DNA of 56,945 nt from Tritonibacter horizontis (GTDB taxonomy: Bacteria > Pseudomonadota > Alphaproteobacteria > Rhodobacterales > Rhodobacteraceae), in assembly GCF_001518015.1 (NCBI RefSeq), contig NZ_LPUY01000040.1, positions 1-56,945 of the forward strand, read 5' to 3'. The notes beneath the pieces were generated by a model. The model saw only the letters and a list, made by a program, of their open reading frames with translations, was not told the DNA's origin and made no database searches. This document shows positions 44,240 to 54,348 of this stretch, piece after piece. The position numbers and the translations under genes were made by a program. The stretch's first letter is position 1, and each line of letters begins with the position of its first letter.

Positions 44240-46309
44240 TCAGCGCGCGACGGCGCGCCGGATGGCACGGCGCAGGTCGCTCTGTTCGATCGGTTTTCTC
44301 AACACCTGGCCACTGAACCGCTGGCTGAGATCATCGCGTACCTCGTTGGAAATATAGCCAGACATCAGAATGGCCGGGATCGTGGGGTGATTTTCAGCGA
44401 AGAGGCCAACCAGGTCGTTGCCCTGGATATGGCCGGGCAGGGCAATATCGGACAGCAACAGGTCCGGAAGGTAGTCGCCGCTCAGAAGCGACAAGGCTTC
44501 CTCGGCCGTGTCGGCAAGAACGACCTCATGCCCGTCGCGGCGCAACTGACGCGCGATGACCAGCCCCACTTCGCGCATATCTTCGACGACAAGAATGCGG
44601 AGCGCGGGCGCCGCCGAGATCTCGGCCTCCTGGGGCGGCGCAGAGGACGGCGCGGCAGCGGTGCGGACAAAGGGCAACAGCATGGTGGCCACCAGCCCGC
44701 CTTCGGGATGGCAGCGCAGCGTCAGGTCTCCGCCGGATTGGCGGCAGAACCCCTCGACGACAGAGAGGCCAAGGCCCGAGCCATCGCCAAATTTCTTGGT
44801 GGTGTAAAAGGGTTCGGTGACGCGGGCGATCTCTTCGGGTTTCAGGCCCGGCCCGGTGTCCTTGACCTTGATCGCGACATATCGGCCCGACATCAGGTCG
44901 GACTGGGGGAATTTATCCAGGAAATCTTCCCGGTTCAGGTCCGTCACACAGGTTTCCACGTGAATGCTGCCGCCGTGGGGCTGGGCGTCGCGGGCGTTGA
45001 TCAGCAGATTGAGCAGCGCCTGTTGGAAACCGGTGCCATCGACATGGACAATGGCGTTGCGCTCCCTGATTTCGACGCTCAGGGCCAGATTGGCGGGGCG
45101 CAAACGGCTGAACATGCGCATCGCAGAGTCGATCAGATCCTCGGATCGTGCCTCGACCGGATTGAGCATGGACTTGCGCCCATAGGCCAGCAGCTGACTG
45201 GTCAGGTCGGCCCCTTGCCGTGCGGCGTTGATTGCGGCCTGCAGGTATTCCTTGTGTTTGTCGTCATCCGGGTCTTCGTCAAACAGCTGCAGGTTGCCCA
45301 TGATGACCGCCAGTGTGTTGTTGAAATCATGGGCAACCCCACCGACCAGTTTGCCCAACCCCTCGGCGTGTTGCGACCTCAGGGTGGCAATTTGCTGCTC
45401 CTTGTGGGCGCGTTCGATCTCGCGCAATTTGCGCCGGACGGCGTCCGCTTCGATCTGACCCGCGTTGCTCTGACGCGCGAAAATCACTGCGGCGGCAAAG
45501 GTCGTTGCGATCATGATATAGGTCAGGATCGCGGCGCGCATGTCGGGGTTGAAGATGTCGTGTCGCGAGGCGATCAGCGCTGTCATGGTAAAGGTGATCG
45601 GACCAGTCACAATGACCGGGATCAGATGTCTGATCATCTCGCCGCCGATCTGATCGGCCAGGATTGTTCTGACCCACCCCTTGTTCGGCTGCGCCAGCAA
45701 CAGCGCCAGATTGAGCAGGAACAGGGTGATCGCGGTATGCAACGCCATTTCCGTGTAAATCGTCGTCGCAAACAGCGCATCGGCATTGAACAGATAGCCC
45801 AGCATGGGCACCGCCGAGATTGTGATCCCCAGCGTGCCCAACAGGGTGATGGTGTGTCGGCCAAATGCATTCGGAAGGCACATCGCCAGCAGCCCGGTGG
45901 CCAGGGTCAGACTGGCGCCCGCAGTCGCAAGCGACATTGCATCGCGCGTTGCTCCGTTGCCCATGGCGAGCGGATGGAAAACGCGACTAAGCCCCACCAG
46001 CACGATCAGCCAGATGAAACCGGCAAGGAGCGCTGGGACAATTCGTAATTTGCGCGCAAGTCTTCCATGAATGGCCACGCCGCCCGCAATGACGCAGAGC
46101 GCGGTTTCCGGAACCATGGCGGGGTAGCCCGGTTGAATACGCTTGAAAACATCCAGGTCGAAGAGCCAGCCAAGGATCAGCGTGGCCAGACCGATTGCAA
46201 CACACAAGAGGGACAGACCCAGACCGATACGACGGGATGTTCTTTGTCGTGCGTAGGACGTGCCGTCGCCATTCTGCAGCAGGCTGGGGACAGAATCTTG
46301 TTGTCGCAT
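44240..46309 (-). CDS. membrane hybrid histidine kinase with C-terminal receiver
   Basis: The kinase has about 689 residues. The N-terminal ~280 residues contain about eight membrane helices (SLLCVAIGLATLILGWLF, LLAGFIWLIVLVGLS and others), without a recognisable extracytoplasmic sensor domain. The phospho-accepting His is in LVGGVAHDFNNTLAVIMGN. The ATPase lobe shows NLLINARDA, KDTGPGL and GSGLGLSVV. The C-terminal receiver begins LRILVVEDMREVGLV and has Asp in LLLSDIALPG and Lys in VLRKPIEQ. No PAS domain is seen. The start MRQQDSVPS at 46309 is preferred; an ATG at 46381 adds 24 residues. No cognate regulator adjoins. Confidence 0.92.
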   Translation of the reverse strand: MRQQDSVPSLLQNGDGTSYARQRTSRRIGLGLSLLCVAIGLATLILGWLFDLDVFKRIQPGYPAMVPETALCVIAGGVAIHGRLARKLRIVPALLAGFIWLIVLVGLSRVFHPLAMGNGATRDAMSLATAGASLTLATGLLAMCLPNAFGRHTITLLGTLGITISAVPMLGYLFNADALFATTIYTEMALHTAITLFLLNLALLLAQPNKGWVRTILADQIGGEMIRHLIPVIVTGPITFTMTALIASRHDIFNPDMRAAILTYIMIATTFAAAVIFARQSNAGQIEADAVRRKLREIERAHKEQQIATLRSQHAEGLGKLVGGVAHDFNNTLAVIMGNLQLFDEDPDDDKHKEYLQAAINAARQGADLTSQLLAYGRKSMLNPVEARSEDLIDSAMRMFSRLRPANLALSVEIRERNAIVHVDGTGFQQALLNLLINARDAQPHGGSIHVETCVTDLNREDFLDKFPQSDLMSGRYVAIKVKDTGPGLKPEEIARVTEPFYTTKKFGDGSGLGLSVVEGFCRQSGGDLTLRCHPEGGLVATMLLPFVRTAAAPSSAPPQEAEISAAPALRILVVEDMREVGLVIARQLRRDGHEVVLADTAEEALSLLSGDYLPDLLLSDIALPGHIQGNDLVGLFAENHPTIPAILMSGYISNEVRDDLSQRFSGQVLRKPIEQSDLRRAIRRAVAR

Positions 46310-46448
46310 CGGATTCCAGACAATTTTTGACTCAGAAACAGCAGCGGTAAGCGAATCTTTAAAAATTAGTCTACGATACAACTTAAATCCGTATCAGTCA
46401 GCAGGTCAAACACGGTGGAGGCGATGCCCCCCCGGCAAACAGGCCCTG

Positions 46449-46493
46449 CGCAACCCGCGCCCAATCCGCGCGCAACCCCGCGCCCAATCCGCG
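46449..46493. repeat. 22/23-bp tandem duplication
   Basis: CGCAACCCGCGCCCAATCCG (first 20 bases of the unit) at 46449 is repeated at 46471 with one inserted C, both ending in CG. It lies in the gap between the upstream end of the kinase gene and the 3' end of mtnA. Confidence 0.75.
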
Positions 46494-46507
46494 TGCAGCG
46501 CGTGCCT

Positions 46508-46534
46508 GTCCCGCGCAGATGGTGCGCGCGGGAC
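46508..46534 (-). other. perfect hairpin after mtnA
   Basis: GTCCCGCGC (46508-46516) and GCGCGGGAC (46526-46534) are exact complements around a nine-base loop, 29 bases beyond the mtnA stop. There is no T-run, so it is likely an RNA 3'-end stem rather than a classical terminator. Confidence 0.55.
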
Positions 46535-46562
46535 CAAAGCGTGGCGATTTTGCGGGCCTGCG

Positions 46563-47657
<1,095 letters not shown>

Positions 47658-47894
47658 GACCTGTCTCTCCTGTTGTCGGCCCGATGGGCGCCGGCGGCCC
47701 ATGGGGGCACTGCGGCGCCGGACCGCGACCGTTGCCATGTGATAGTTGCCCGGTTGCGGCGCGAAAAGAAGGAATTCGCCACGCTTTATCGGGCCTGTCG
47801 TCAAAACTTCACACAGAGCCGCCGAGTTGCGCGTGAACTTTCCACGCCAAGGGACTAGAACCACTGCAAAGATCCGAACAAGGAAGGTGCAGCC

Positions 47895-48725
47895 ATGCGG
47901 TTGGAACGGGATATTGAACTGGCGCTGATCGAACTGGTGCGTGCCGCGGCGCGGGCTGAAATCATGCCGCGCTTTCGCAATCTGGGGGCAGGGGCGATCA
48001 AGGCGAAATCCTCGGCCATTGACCTGGTGACCGATGCGGATGTCGCTGCCGAGGCGCATATGTCCCGCGCAGTGTCACAGATCCTGCCCCAGGCCGTGGT
48101 GATCGGCGAGGAGGCCGTTTCGGAGGATCCGGGGCTGCTGGATCAGCTGCCCGGTGCCGATGTTGCTGTGATCCTCGACCCGATTGATGGCACCTGGAAC
48201 TACGCCAACGGTCTGGCCACCTTTGGGGTGATTCTGGCCGTGACAGTGCGCGGGCAGACCGTGTTCGGCCTGCTCTATGATCCGGTGATGGACGATTGGG
48301 TGGAGGCCAGCCTGGGCGGTGGCGCTTGGTTTGCCGCGCCGAACCGAAGCCCGCAACGGCTGCAGGTCGCAGCGGAGCGCCCGTTTGAAGAGGCAACGGG
48401 GTTCCTGCCGCATTACCTCTTTCCCAAGGCCGAACAGCCACGGCTGACGCAGGGCATGGTCGCGGCGCGCCGGGTCAATGCCCTGTGCTGTTCCTGCCAT
48501 GAATATCGGATGATGGCGCAGGGCCATGCGGATTTTGTCCAGACCGAGGGGCTGAACGCCTGGGACCATGCGGCCGGCGTGCTGGCCGCGACAGAGGCGG
48601 GGGGCTTTGCCCAGCTGGCCGATGGCCGCGCCTATGCCCCGACCCTCAGCCAGGGGCGGCTGACCGTCGCCACCAGCGCCAGCATGCGGGACGAGGTGAT
48701 CGCCGCCTTTGGTCTGGGCACCTAG
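47895..48725 (+). CDS. inositol monophosphatase family phosphatase
   Basis: This Mg-dependent phosphatase has 276 residues. Metal ligands are the Glu-Glu in [24 protein letters not shown] (DPxDGT signature) and the late [15 protein letters not shown]. The substrate could be inositol phosphate, histidinol phosphate (HisN-like) or 3'-phosphoadenosine phosphate; sequence alone does not decide. AAGGAAGGTGCAGCC precedes the ATG. It is followed by the enoyl-CoA hydratase gene after 63 bases. Confidence 0.9.
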   Translation: MRLERDIELALIELVRAAARAEIMPRFRNLGAGAIKAKSSAIDLVTDADVAAEAHMSRAVSQILPQAVVIGEEAVSEDPGLLDQLPGADVAVILDPIDGTWNYANGLATFGVILAVTVRGQTVFGLLYDPVMDDWVEASLGGGAWFAAPNRSPQRLQVAAERPFEEATGFLPHYLFPKAEQPRLTQGMVAARRVNALCCSCHEYRMMAQGHADFVQTEGLNAWDHAAGVLAATEAGGFAQLADGRAYAPTLSQGRLTVATSASMRDEVIAAFGLGT

Positions 48726-48788
48726 TCCCCCCTTGGCGGGCGGATGCCGCTGATCTAGGCTCCGCAGAACACAAGGGAGGCGCATTTC

Positions 48789-49601
48789 ATGACGGAGCCC
48801 GGCACCACCGAGCCATTGGTCACGCGGCAGGACGAGGCCGCAGTTGCCATTCTGACACTGGCGCAGCCCAGAAGCATCAATGCCCTGTCGGAGGCGATGC
48901 TGATGGCGCTGCACGCCCGGCTGGATGAGATCGCGCATGACCGCAGCGTGCGGGCGGTGATCCTGCGCGGGGCTGGCGATCACTTCTGCGCGGGGCACAA
49001 CCTCAAGGAAATGACGGCGGCGCGGGCCCAACCGGATGGCGGGTTCCAGTATTTTCAGGACCTCTTCGCGACCTGCTCTGGTGTGATGCAACGTCTTGTG
49101 GAACTGCCCCAGCCCGTGATCGCCGAAGTCTCCGGCATTGCCACGGCAGCGGGCTGCCAGTTGGTGGCCAGCTGCGATCTGGCCGTTGCCTCTGACGACG
49201 CGCGGTTTGCCACGTCTGGCGTCAACATCGGCCTGTTCTGTTCCACCCCGATGGTGGCGCTGTCGCGCAATGTGACACGCAAACACGCGATGGAAATGCT
49301 GCTGCTGGGCGATTTTATTTCCGCCCCCCGCGCGGCCGAGATGGGGCTTGTCAACCGGGTGGTGCCCCTGTCGGAGCTGGCCGCCGAAAGCCGCGCTCTG
49401 GCACGCCGGATCGCCGACAAATCCCCCGCCGCGGTGAAGATCGGCAAGCGCGCCTTTTACCAACAAGCGCAGATGCCCCTGGCCGAAGCCTATGCCTATG
49501 CGGGGCAGGTGATGGCCGAAAACATGATGGCGCAGGATGCCAAGGCCGGTATCAGTGCCTTCATTGACAAGACCGCAATGCCGGATTGGACCGGCGAATA
49601 G
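48789..49601 (+). CDS. enoyl-CoA hydratase/isomerase family protein
   Basis: This 270-residue crotonase-fold protein is closest in style to the ECHDC3-like group: INALSEAMLMALHARLDEIA, the oxyanion-hole FCAGHNLKEM and the second hole block IAEVSGIATAAGCQLVASCD, then GVNIGLFCSTPMVALSRNVT and PRAAEMGLVNRVVP. The catalytic glutamates of classic hydratases are not evident at the usual positions, so the reaction is uncertain. It may act in fatty-acid or CoA-thioester turnover. Confidence 0.85.
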   Translation: MTEPGTTEPLVTRQDEAAVAILTLAQPRSINALSEAMLMALHARLDEIAHDRSVRAVILRGAGDHFCAGHNLKEMTAARAQPDGGFQYFQDLFATCSGVMQRLVELPQPVIAEVSGIATAAGCQLVASCDLAVASDDARFATSGVNIGLFCSTPMVALSRNVTRKHAMEMLLLGDFISAPRAAEMGLVNRVVPLSELAAESRALARRIADKSPAAVKIGKRAFYQQAQMPLAEAYAYAGQVMAENMMAQDAKAGISAFIDKTAMPDWTGE

Positions 49602-50323
49602 ACGCCCGTGGCGCGCGCCAAAACGTCGCGCCATTGTTAACAAACCGGTTCCAACAGAGCGCCTTTCACCGCGGCGACCTCCCCTGTAGCAGAGCGATTC
49701 GCAGCCCCGGGGAGGCCATCCGGCCCGGGTTTTGCGAAACGGTTCTCGGGATCCATCGCGGATTGTGGCCAGAAGCGCGACAATTTCCGTCTCACAGGGC
49801 ACTGGCCGTGGCGCCGCGCCGGGCGGATCATGGCCTGACGACTGTTTTCCCGATGGAAACAATGATACGTCGCAAGGTGGCTGTTCCGTACAATTTTCAG
49901 CTTTTTGTGTTAAAATTCGCCATCCTTTTGCTCTGAGTGCTATCCGTTCGATAGGAAATCAGAAACAATCCGCCGGGCGGGGCCGTGTTTCTGGCCAGAG
50001 AGAGCCGTTTTGTGTCCAGACGGGGCGAGCGTTAACTTTAAATTTGTCTTTGTCGGGGTCGGCCGCTTCGCTACTTCTAATTATGCGGTTTTGGAGAATA
50101 TGTTGTTAACCTCTCCAGTCAGGTGCCGGGATCATCAAGGGAATTTCCCCGTTGCTCCCGGAGTAGGCGCCGCGTGTTAAGTCGTCGAGCAAAGGATCGA
50201 CTGGTTTTTTGCTCGACGGTTTTTTTGAGATCGATACGGCACAGCCTGTTGGGCGGTCGTGAATAAATTAACTCTGTCCAGGGCTGGGCCGAGTGCCGGT
50301 ATGCGGCCGAAGGAGTGAGCGGT
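49602..50323. other. gene-poor interval with an orphan terminator
   Basis: About 720 bases without a supportable protein gene. The section 49890-50110 is AT-rich (for example TTAACTTTAAATTTGTC near 50034 and TTCTAATTATGCGG near 50077), suggesting promoters. A 26-codon frame at 50100-50180 (GGAGAAT before ATG) ends three bases before the terminator hairpin; it may be chance. The strong + strand terminator at 50183-50227 implies a short transcript made here. Confidence 0.5.
50183..50227 (+). terminator. strong rho-independent terminator upstream of the RTX/Hint gene
   Basis: CGTCGAGCAAA (50183-50193) is an exact complement of TTTGCTCGACG (50208-50218), followed by GG and seven T. It lies 580 bases after the nearest upstream gene and 97 before the RTX/Hint start, so it either ends a small RNA or attenuates a long leader. 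Confidence 0.9.
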
Positions 50324-53300
50324 ATGGCTAAGAATTTTGATAATCCATATTCTGCAGACGTTGTGGGTCTATGGGATTTCCGCTCGGGGTATGAAACCGA
50401 TGACAGTGGTCTGGGCGACGGGATCGCGCAGGATGGCACCCCGTCAGCGGATGCAACATTCGGCGGTGGCTGGCTCTTTACCAATGGCGGCAGCGGGCGG
50501 ATGGATGTCGACGACGGCGACGACGCCTCCTTTGATCTGACCGAGGGCAGCCTGACCACCAGTTTCCGCCCCTATAGCTTTGGCCCCGGCGACCAGACGG
50601 TCGTTAGCCGTGGACTCGCCGATACGCCGGATGAATTCTTTGAAATCCGCGTCACGCCAGAGGGCGCGGTGGAGCTTTATCACGGCGATGACGGCGCCAG
50701 CGTGACGCTCGCGACCGACCCATCCTTTCTTGTCGTCGGCGATATCGTCAATGTGACCTACGGCTGGGGCGACGATGGCGTCACCCTGATCGTCGAGAAC
50801 GAAACCCAAGGCACCAGCACCACGGTGTCCTCGGATGTTTCGGGCCTGTCCTTTGACATCACCGGCGACGATGAACAGAGCTTTGTCTTTGGCGCCCGCG
50901 AGACGACGGAAGGTACCTTTGATCAGGGGCTGGACGGCTCCATCGATTATGTCGCGGTGCTGAATGCGGATGTCACCGGCGAAGGGCTCGATGGGATTGT
51001 CGAAGGCACCGAGGGCGACGACCTGATTGATACCGCCTATCTTGGCGACCCTGAGGGCGACCGGATCGACGCCGGCGATGCCATTGATCCAACGGTTGGC
51101 CCGGACGATGATCTCGTCCATGCGGGCGGCGGCGATGACACCGTCGAGGCGGGGGCCGGCGACGACACGGTTCATGGCGGATCGGGCAGCGACAGCCTTG
51201 TGGGCGGCGCGGGCGACGATGTGCTAGAAGGTGACACCGACGCGCCGGGCGCGGGGGCAACCACCCGTGAAGTGTTCAAATGGGATCTGGCGCCGGATCC
51301 GGACGATGCCTCGCTGGTTGACAATGGCGACGAGTTGGACGGCGGATTTGACCAGGACACTGGCAACGTCAACGTCAGCTATAGCGTCACCGAATCCGAG
51401 GCGAGCCTCGAAAGCGCCTTTGACGATCGCGACCAATATGTCGGCAACATCGACACTGGCGGCGATGCCGCAGATGCCAACAGCAGCCTCCGGTCCAACC
51501 TGTTGACCGATGGCCAATCGGCTGAACATGCGCTGGATTTCTCTGATCCGGTCGAAAACGTTTCGTTCCGCGTCAACGACATTGACGGCGGCGGGGTGGT
51601 GCATGTCACGGCGTTTGACGCCAATGGCGACCCGGTCAAGGTCGTGCTGGCCGGTGGCCCGGCGCTGACAATGTCGGATGACGACAGCGTTGCCGGCGAC
51701 GACACCGCGCGTGCGTCTGGAAACTATGCAGAGGCCACCAACACGACGACCTCGCTTCTGGTGACCATTCCGGGGCCGGTCTCGCGCATTGTCGTGCATC
51801 ATTCCCAGGACGGCGATTCCGACTCGGGCGTGTTCCTGACGGATGTCTTCTTTGACGCGACCGTCGCGGACAGCAGCGTCAGCACACCCGGCGACGATAC
51901 GCTGGATGGCGGCGAAGGCGATGACACGCTGATCGGCAACGAAGGTGACGACTCGCTCACCGGCGGCGACGGCAGAGATTCCGCCGATGGTGGTGACGGC
52001 GATGACTATATCGACACCTCCGGTTCTGCGCCGGCCGTCGACCGTGGCTTTCCCGGCTATGATGGCACCACACCGGCGATCCCGGCCATCACCCCGGATG
52101 CGGATCCGTTGGACGACCGTGATACGGTCACCGGCGGCGCGGGCAATGACACGATCTATACCGGCGATGACAATGACCTGATCGACGGCGGCGCGGGCGA
52201 CGACTTTATCGACGCCGGGATCGACGACGACACGGTCACCGGTGGTGATGGAAATGACGAAATCATCGGCAGCGAAGGCTCTGACAGCCTGATGGGCGGC
52301 GCCGGTGATGACACCATCTATGGCGGGCTTGACCCCGACTTCCCGGATGGGCTGAACATCACCGATGATGGATCTGACGGGCGCGATGCCGATCCCGATC
52401 CGACCAATGGCAGGGATACCATCGACGGCGGCGACGGCAACGATCTGATCTACGGTCAGGACGATGACGATCTGATCTCTGGCGGCGCGGGCGATGATAC
52501 CATTGACGCCGGGATTGACGACGACACCGTCGATGGCGGTGCGGGTGCGGATGTGATCACCGGCGGCCACGGGGCGGACAGTCTCAGCGGCGGCGATGAT
52601 CGGGATACCTTCATGGGGGCGACCGATGGTGACACGATCGACGGCGGCTCTGGTGGTGACGATTATGACATTCTCGACCTGACAGGTCAGAACTTTGAAT
52701 ATGTGTCCCGGACGGCGGATGCGGATGGTAACAGCTACTCCGGCACCATCAACCTGCTGGACGGTGACGACAGCGTCATCGGCACCTTTGAATTCTCGGA
52801 AATCGAGCAGGTGATCCCCTGTTTCACGCCGGGCACGCTGATCGCCACGCCACAGGGCGAACGTCGGGTCGAAGAGCTGCAGGTCGGCGACCGGATCATC
52901 ACCCGCGACAATGGCATCCAAGCGATCCGCTGGGTCGGTCATCGGGAACTGGATCGCGCTGATCTTGCCGGTGCGGGACATCTGCAGCCGGTGCTGATCC
53001 GCCAGGGTGCGCTTGGCAATGGCCTGCCGGAACGCGACATGATGGTCAGCCCGAACCACCGTGTTCTGGTCGCCAATGACAAGACGGCGCTGTATTTCGA
53101 GGATCGCGAAGTTCTGGTTGCGGCCAAGCATCTGACTGGCCTCAAGGGTGTCGATGCGGTCGAGACCTCTGCCGTCACCTATATCCACTTCATGTTCGAT
53201 CAACACGAGGTGGTGCTGTCCGATGGAGCCTGGACCGAAAGCTTCCAGCCGGGTGATCTGACCTTGCGGGGGCTGGACAACGCCCAACGCAACGAGATTT

Positions 53301-53401
53301 TCGAGTTGTTCCCGGAGTTGAAAACCGACCAGGGCCGCGCGGCCTATTCTGCGGCGCGTCGCTCGCTGAAGAAACACGAAGCGAAGTTGCTGCTCCACTA
53401 A
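50324..53401 (+). CDS. secreted RTX-type protein with LamG-like and Hint domains
   Basis: This acidic, 1025-residue, probably exported protein has four parts. Residues ~10-220 look like a laminin-G/concanavalin-type beta-sandwich. Glycine-aspartate RTX calcium repeats (GGAGDDT/GGDGNDE type) occur around ~235-300 and again ~515-780. Residues ~305-510 are an unassigned beta-rich domain. From Cys833 a Hint_2 module starts (CFTPGTLIATPQGERRVEEL, MVSPNHRVLV, FDQHEVVLSDGAWTE). Calcium repeats favour type I secretion without an N-terminal signal peptide, and none is seen. The Hint Cys is intact, so self-cleavage near residue 832 is possible and would release the RTX part. The ATG at 50324 follows AAGGAG. 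The export partner is not in the window. Confidence 0.9.
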   Translation: MAKNFDNPYSADVVGLWDFRSGYETDDSGLGDGIAQDGTPSADATFGGGWLFTNGGSGRMDVDDGDDASFDLTEGSLTTSFRPYSFGPGDQTVVSRGLADTPDEFFEIRVTPEGAVELYHGDDGASVTLATDPSFLVVGDIVNVTYGWGDDGVTLIVENETQGTSTTVSSDVSGLSFDITGDDEQSFVFGARETTEGTFDQGLDGSIDYVAVLNADVTGEGLDGIVEGTEGDDLIDTAYLGDPEGDRIDAGDAIDPTVGPDDDLVHAGGGDDTVEAGAGDDTVHGGSGSDSLVGGAGDDVLEGDTDAPGAGATTREVFKWDLAPDPDDASLVDNGDELDGGFDQDTGNVNVSYSVTESEASLESAFDDRDQYVGNIDTGGDAADANSSLRSNLLTDGQSAEHALDFSDPVENVSFRVNDIDGGGVVHVTAFDANGDPVKVVLAGGPALTMSDDDSVAGDDTARASGNYAEATNTTTSLLVTIPGPVSRIVVHHSQDGDSDSGVFLTDVFFDATVADSSVSTPGDDTLDGGEGDDTLIGNEGDDSLTGGDGRDSADGGDGDDYIDTSGSAPAVDRGFPGYDGTTPAIPAITPDADPLDDRDTVTGGAGNDTIYTGDDNDLIDGGAGDDFIDAGIDDDTVTGGDGNDEIIGSEGSDSLMGGAGDDTIYGGLDPDFPDGLNITDDGSDGRDADPDPTNGRDTIDGGDGNDLIYGQDDDDLISGGAGDDTIDAGIDDDTVDGGAGADVITGGHGADSLSGGDDRDTFMGATDGDTIDGGSGGDDYDILDLTGQNFEYVSRTADADGNSYSGTINLLDGDDSVIGTFEFSEIEQVIPCFTPGTLIATPQGERRVEELQVGDRIITRDNGIQAIRWVGHRELDRADLAGAGHLQPVLIRQGALGNGLPERDMMVSPNHRVLVANDKTALYFEDREVLVAAKHLTGLKGVDAVETSAVTYIHFMFDQHEVVLSDGAWTESFQPGDLTLRGLDNAQRNEIFELFPELKTDQGRAAYSAARRSLKKHEAKLLLH

Positions 53402-53430
53402 GGTGCAGTCCACTTTCAGAACACAGAGTG

Positions 53431-53456
53431 AGGCAGGTCCCGGGACCTGCCTTTTT
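53431..53456 (+). terminator. rho-independent terminator of the RTX/Hint gene
   Basis: AGGCAGGTCCC (53431-53441) meets its exact complement GGGACCTGCCT (53442-53452) followed by more T (to 53456). It starts 29 bases after the stop. Confidence 0.93.
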
Positions 53457-53479
53457 CTGTTCCGCGCTCTCAGCTCAGG

Positions 53480-53515
53480 GTGCCCGTGCCCGCGTTCGTG
53501 TCTATGTCTGTGACT
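53480..53515. repeat. degenerate hexamer tract at the 3' end of the MobA-like gene
   Basis: GTGCCC, GTGCCC, GCGTTC, GTGTCT, ATGTCT and GTGACT run in series and overlap the end of the - strand gene (stop at 53502). The layout resembles the hexamer tract at 44141-44182. Confidence 0.5.
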
Positions 53516-54107
53516 GGCGGTGACGCCAGGCAGACCAGGCTTCGGGTGTGTCGAGATCGGTCAGAGCCTGGGCTGCGGGCAGGGGAACCAACTGGACGCG
53601 TTCGCCCTGCAGGACAGCGCGCGCGCCGGTGTCGCCGCGCAGGGCTGTCAGTGCCGCGAAACAGCGGTGCGGAAACAATACCGGATGACCGGGACGGATC
53701 TCGCCATCGGCGTCCGTCCCGGTTGCTCGCAAAATCGGCCCCTCCGGCCCGTCAAAACGATCAGCAAGTGCCAAAAAACTATCGCAGGTCAATTCGGGCA
53801 TATCCGCCGGCAACAGAAGGACGCCCTGCGTCGTTGCAGGGAGCGCAGCAACCCCGCGTCGGATTGATGCCGCCATCCCCTCGGCGGCGTCGGGGACCAC
53901 GACCCTCCGTGCGTCTGACGCTGCGGCGGCACGAGGATGGTCGAGCGCGGGAAGCGTGACCCAGACCGGCAGCGTCGTCGCCCGCGCCTCGCGGATCAAA
54001 TGGGTCAGGAGCGGACGCCCCGATATGTCCTCCAAGAGCTTGTCGCCCCCGCGCATCCGCGAAGAGGCGCCCGCCGCAAGAAGAAGAATGGCAAGGTCTT
54101 GGGGCAA
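53502..54107 (-). CDS. MobA-like NTP transferase (nucleotidyltransferase family)
   Basis: This 201-residue nucleotidyltransferase resembles MocA/MobA-like molybdenum-cofactor cytidylyltransferases: LAILLLAAGASSRMRGGDK is the nucleotide-binding loop, GMAASIRRGVAAL and GVLLLPADMPELT follow with the metal-binding Asp, and GHPVLFPHRCF is the substrate region. The start is a TTG at 54107, eight bases after AGGA; the next ATG would cut the nucleotide loop. A 13-bp tandem duplication spans this start. No other molybdenum genes adjoin, so the substrate is uncertain. Confidence 0.85.
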   Translation of the reverse strand: MPQDLAILLLAAGASSRMRGGDKLLEDISGRPLLTHLIREARATTLPVWVTLPALDHPRAAAASDARRVVVPDAAEGMAASIRRGVAALPATTQGVLLLPADMPELTCDSFLALADRFDGPEGPILRATGTDADGEIRPGHPVLFPHRCFAALTALRGDTGARAVLQGERVQLVPLPAAQALTDLDTPEAWSAWRHRQSQT

Positions 54108-54115
54108 GGTCTTGG
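54090..54115. repeat. 13-bp tandem duplication over a start codon
   Basis: GGCAAGGTCTTGG occurs twice without spacing (54090-54102, 54103-54115). On the - strand the repeat covers the TTG start and the ribosome-site spacing of the MobA-like gene. Since 13 is not a multiple of three, the duplication changed the upstream frame. Confidence 0.85.
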
Positions 54116-54216
54116 TCCTGCTGGCTGCGGTTTGTGGCGGTGCGCGGTGGTGGCACTGCCGGGGCCAGATTGCGCAATTGCGCGTGTCCTGCCAACCACA
54201 AAGGTCAGCATTTCTG

Positions 54217-54246
54217 CCCTATTGTTTCGCGCGCGAAACAATAGGG
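54217..54246. promoter_or_regulatory. perfect 30-bp palindrome
   Basis: CCCTATTGTTTCGCG (54217-54231) is followed directly by its exact reverse complement to 54246. The centre is GCGCGC. It lies 110 bases upstream of the MobA-like gene and 100 bases past the stop of the FAD/GcvT gene. No T-run follows, so it looks more like an operator for a dimeric repressor than a terminator. Seen directly; function unknown. Confidence 0.6.
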
Positions 54247-54320
54247 AACCGGTTCTGTCGCAAACGTTGCGCCCGCCCTTGGGGCAATCGCACGGTGGGG
54301 CGGCAACAGGGGGCGAAACA

Positions 54321-54337
54321 GGTCAGTAACTCTGACC
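54321..54337 (-). terminator. weak hairpin after the FAD/GcvT gene
   Basis: GGTCAG (54321-54326) and CTGACC (54332-54337) are exact complements around five bases, 12 bases past the stop. On the - strand TGTTTCG follows, a poor T-tail. Confidence 0.4.
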
Positions 54338-54348
54338 TTCTTTGCTGT

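Noticed and set aside
50100-50180. 26-codon leader peptide before the orphan terminator
   Set aside because: GGAG is only three bases from the ATG, the peptide has no run of a regulatory amino acid, and such a frame can arise by chance. It is mentioned only within a finding.
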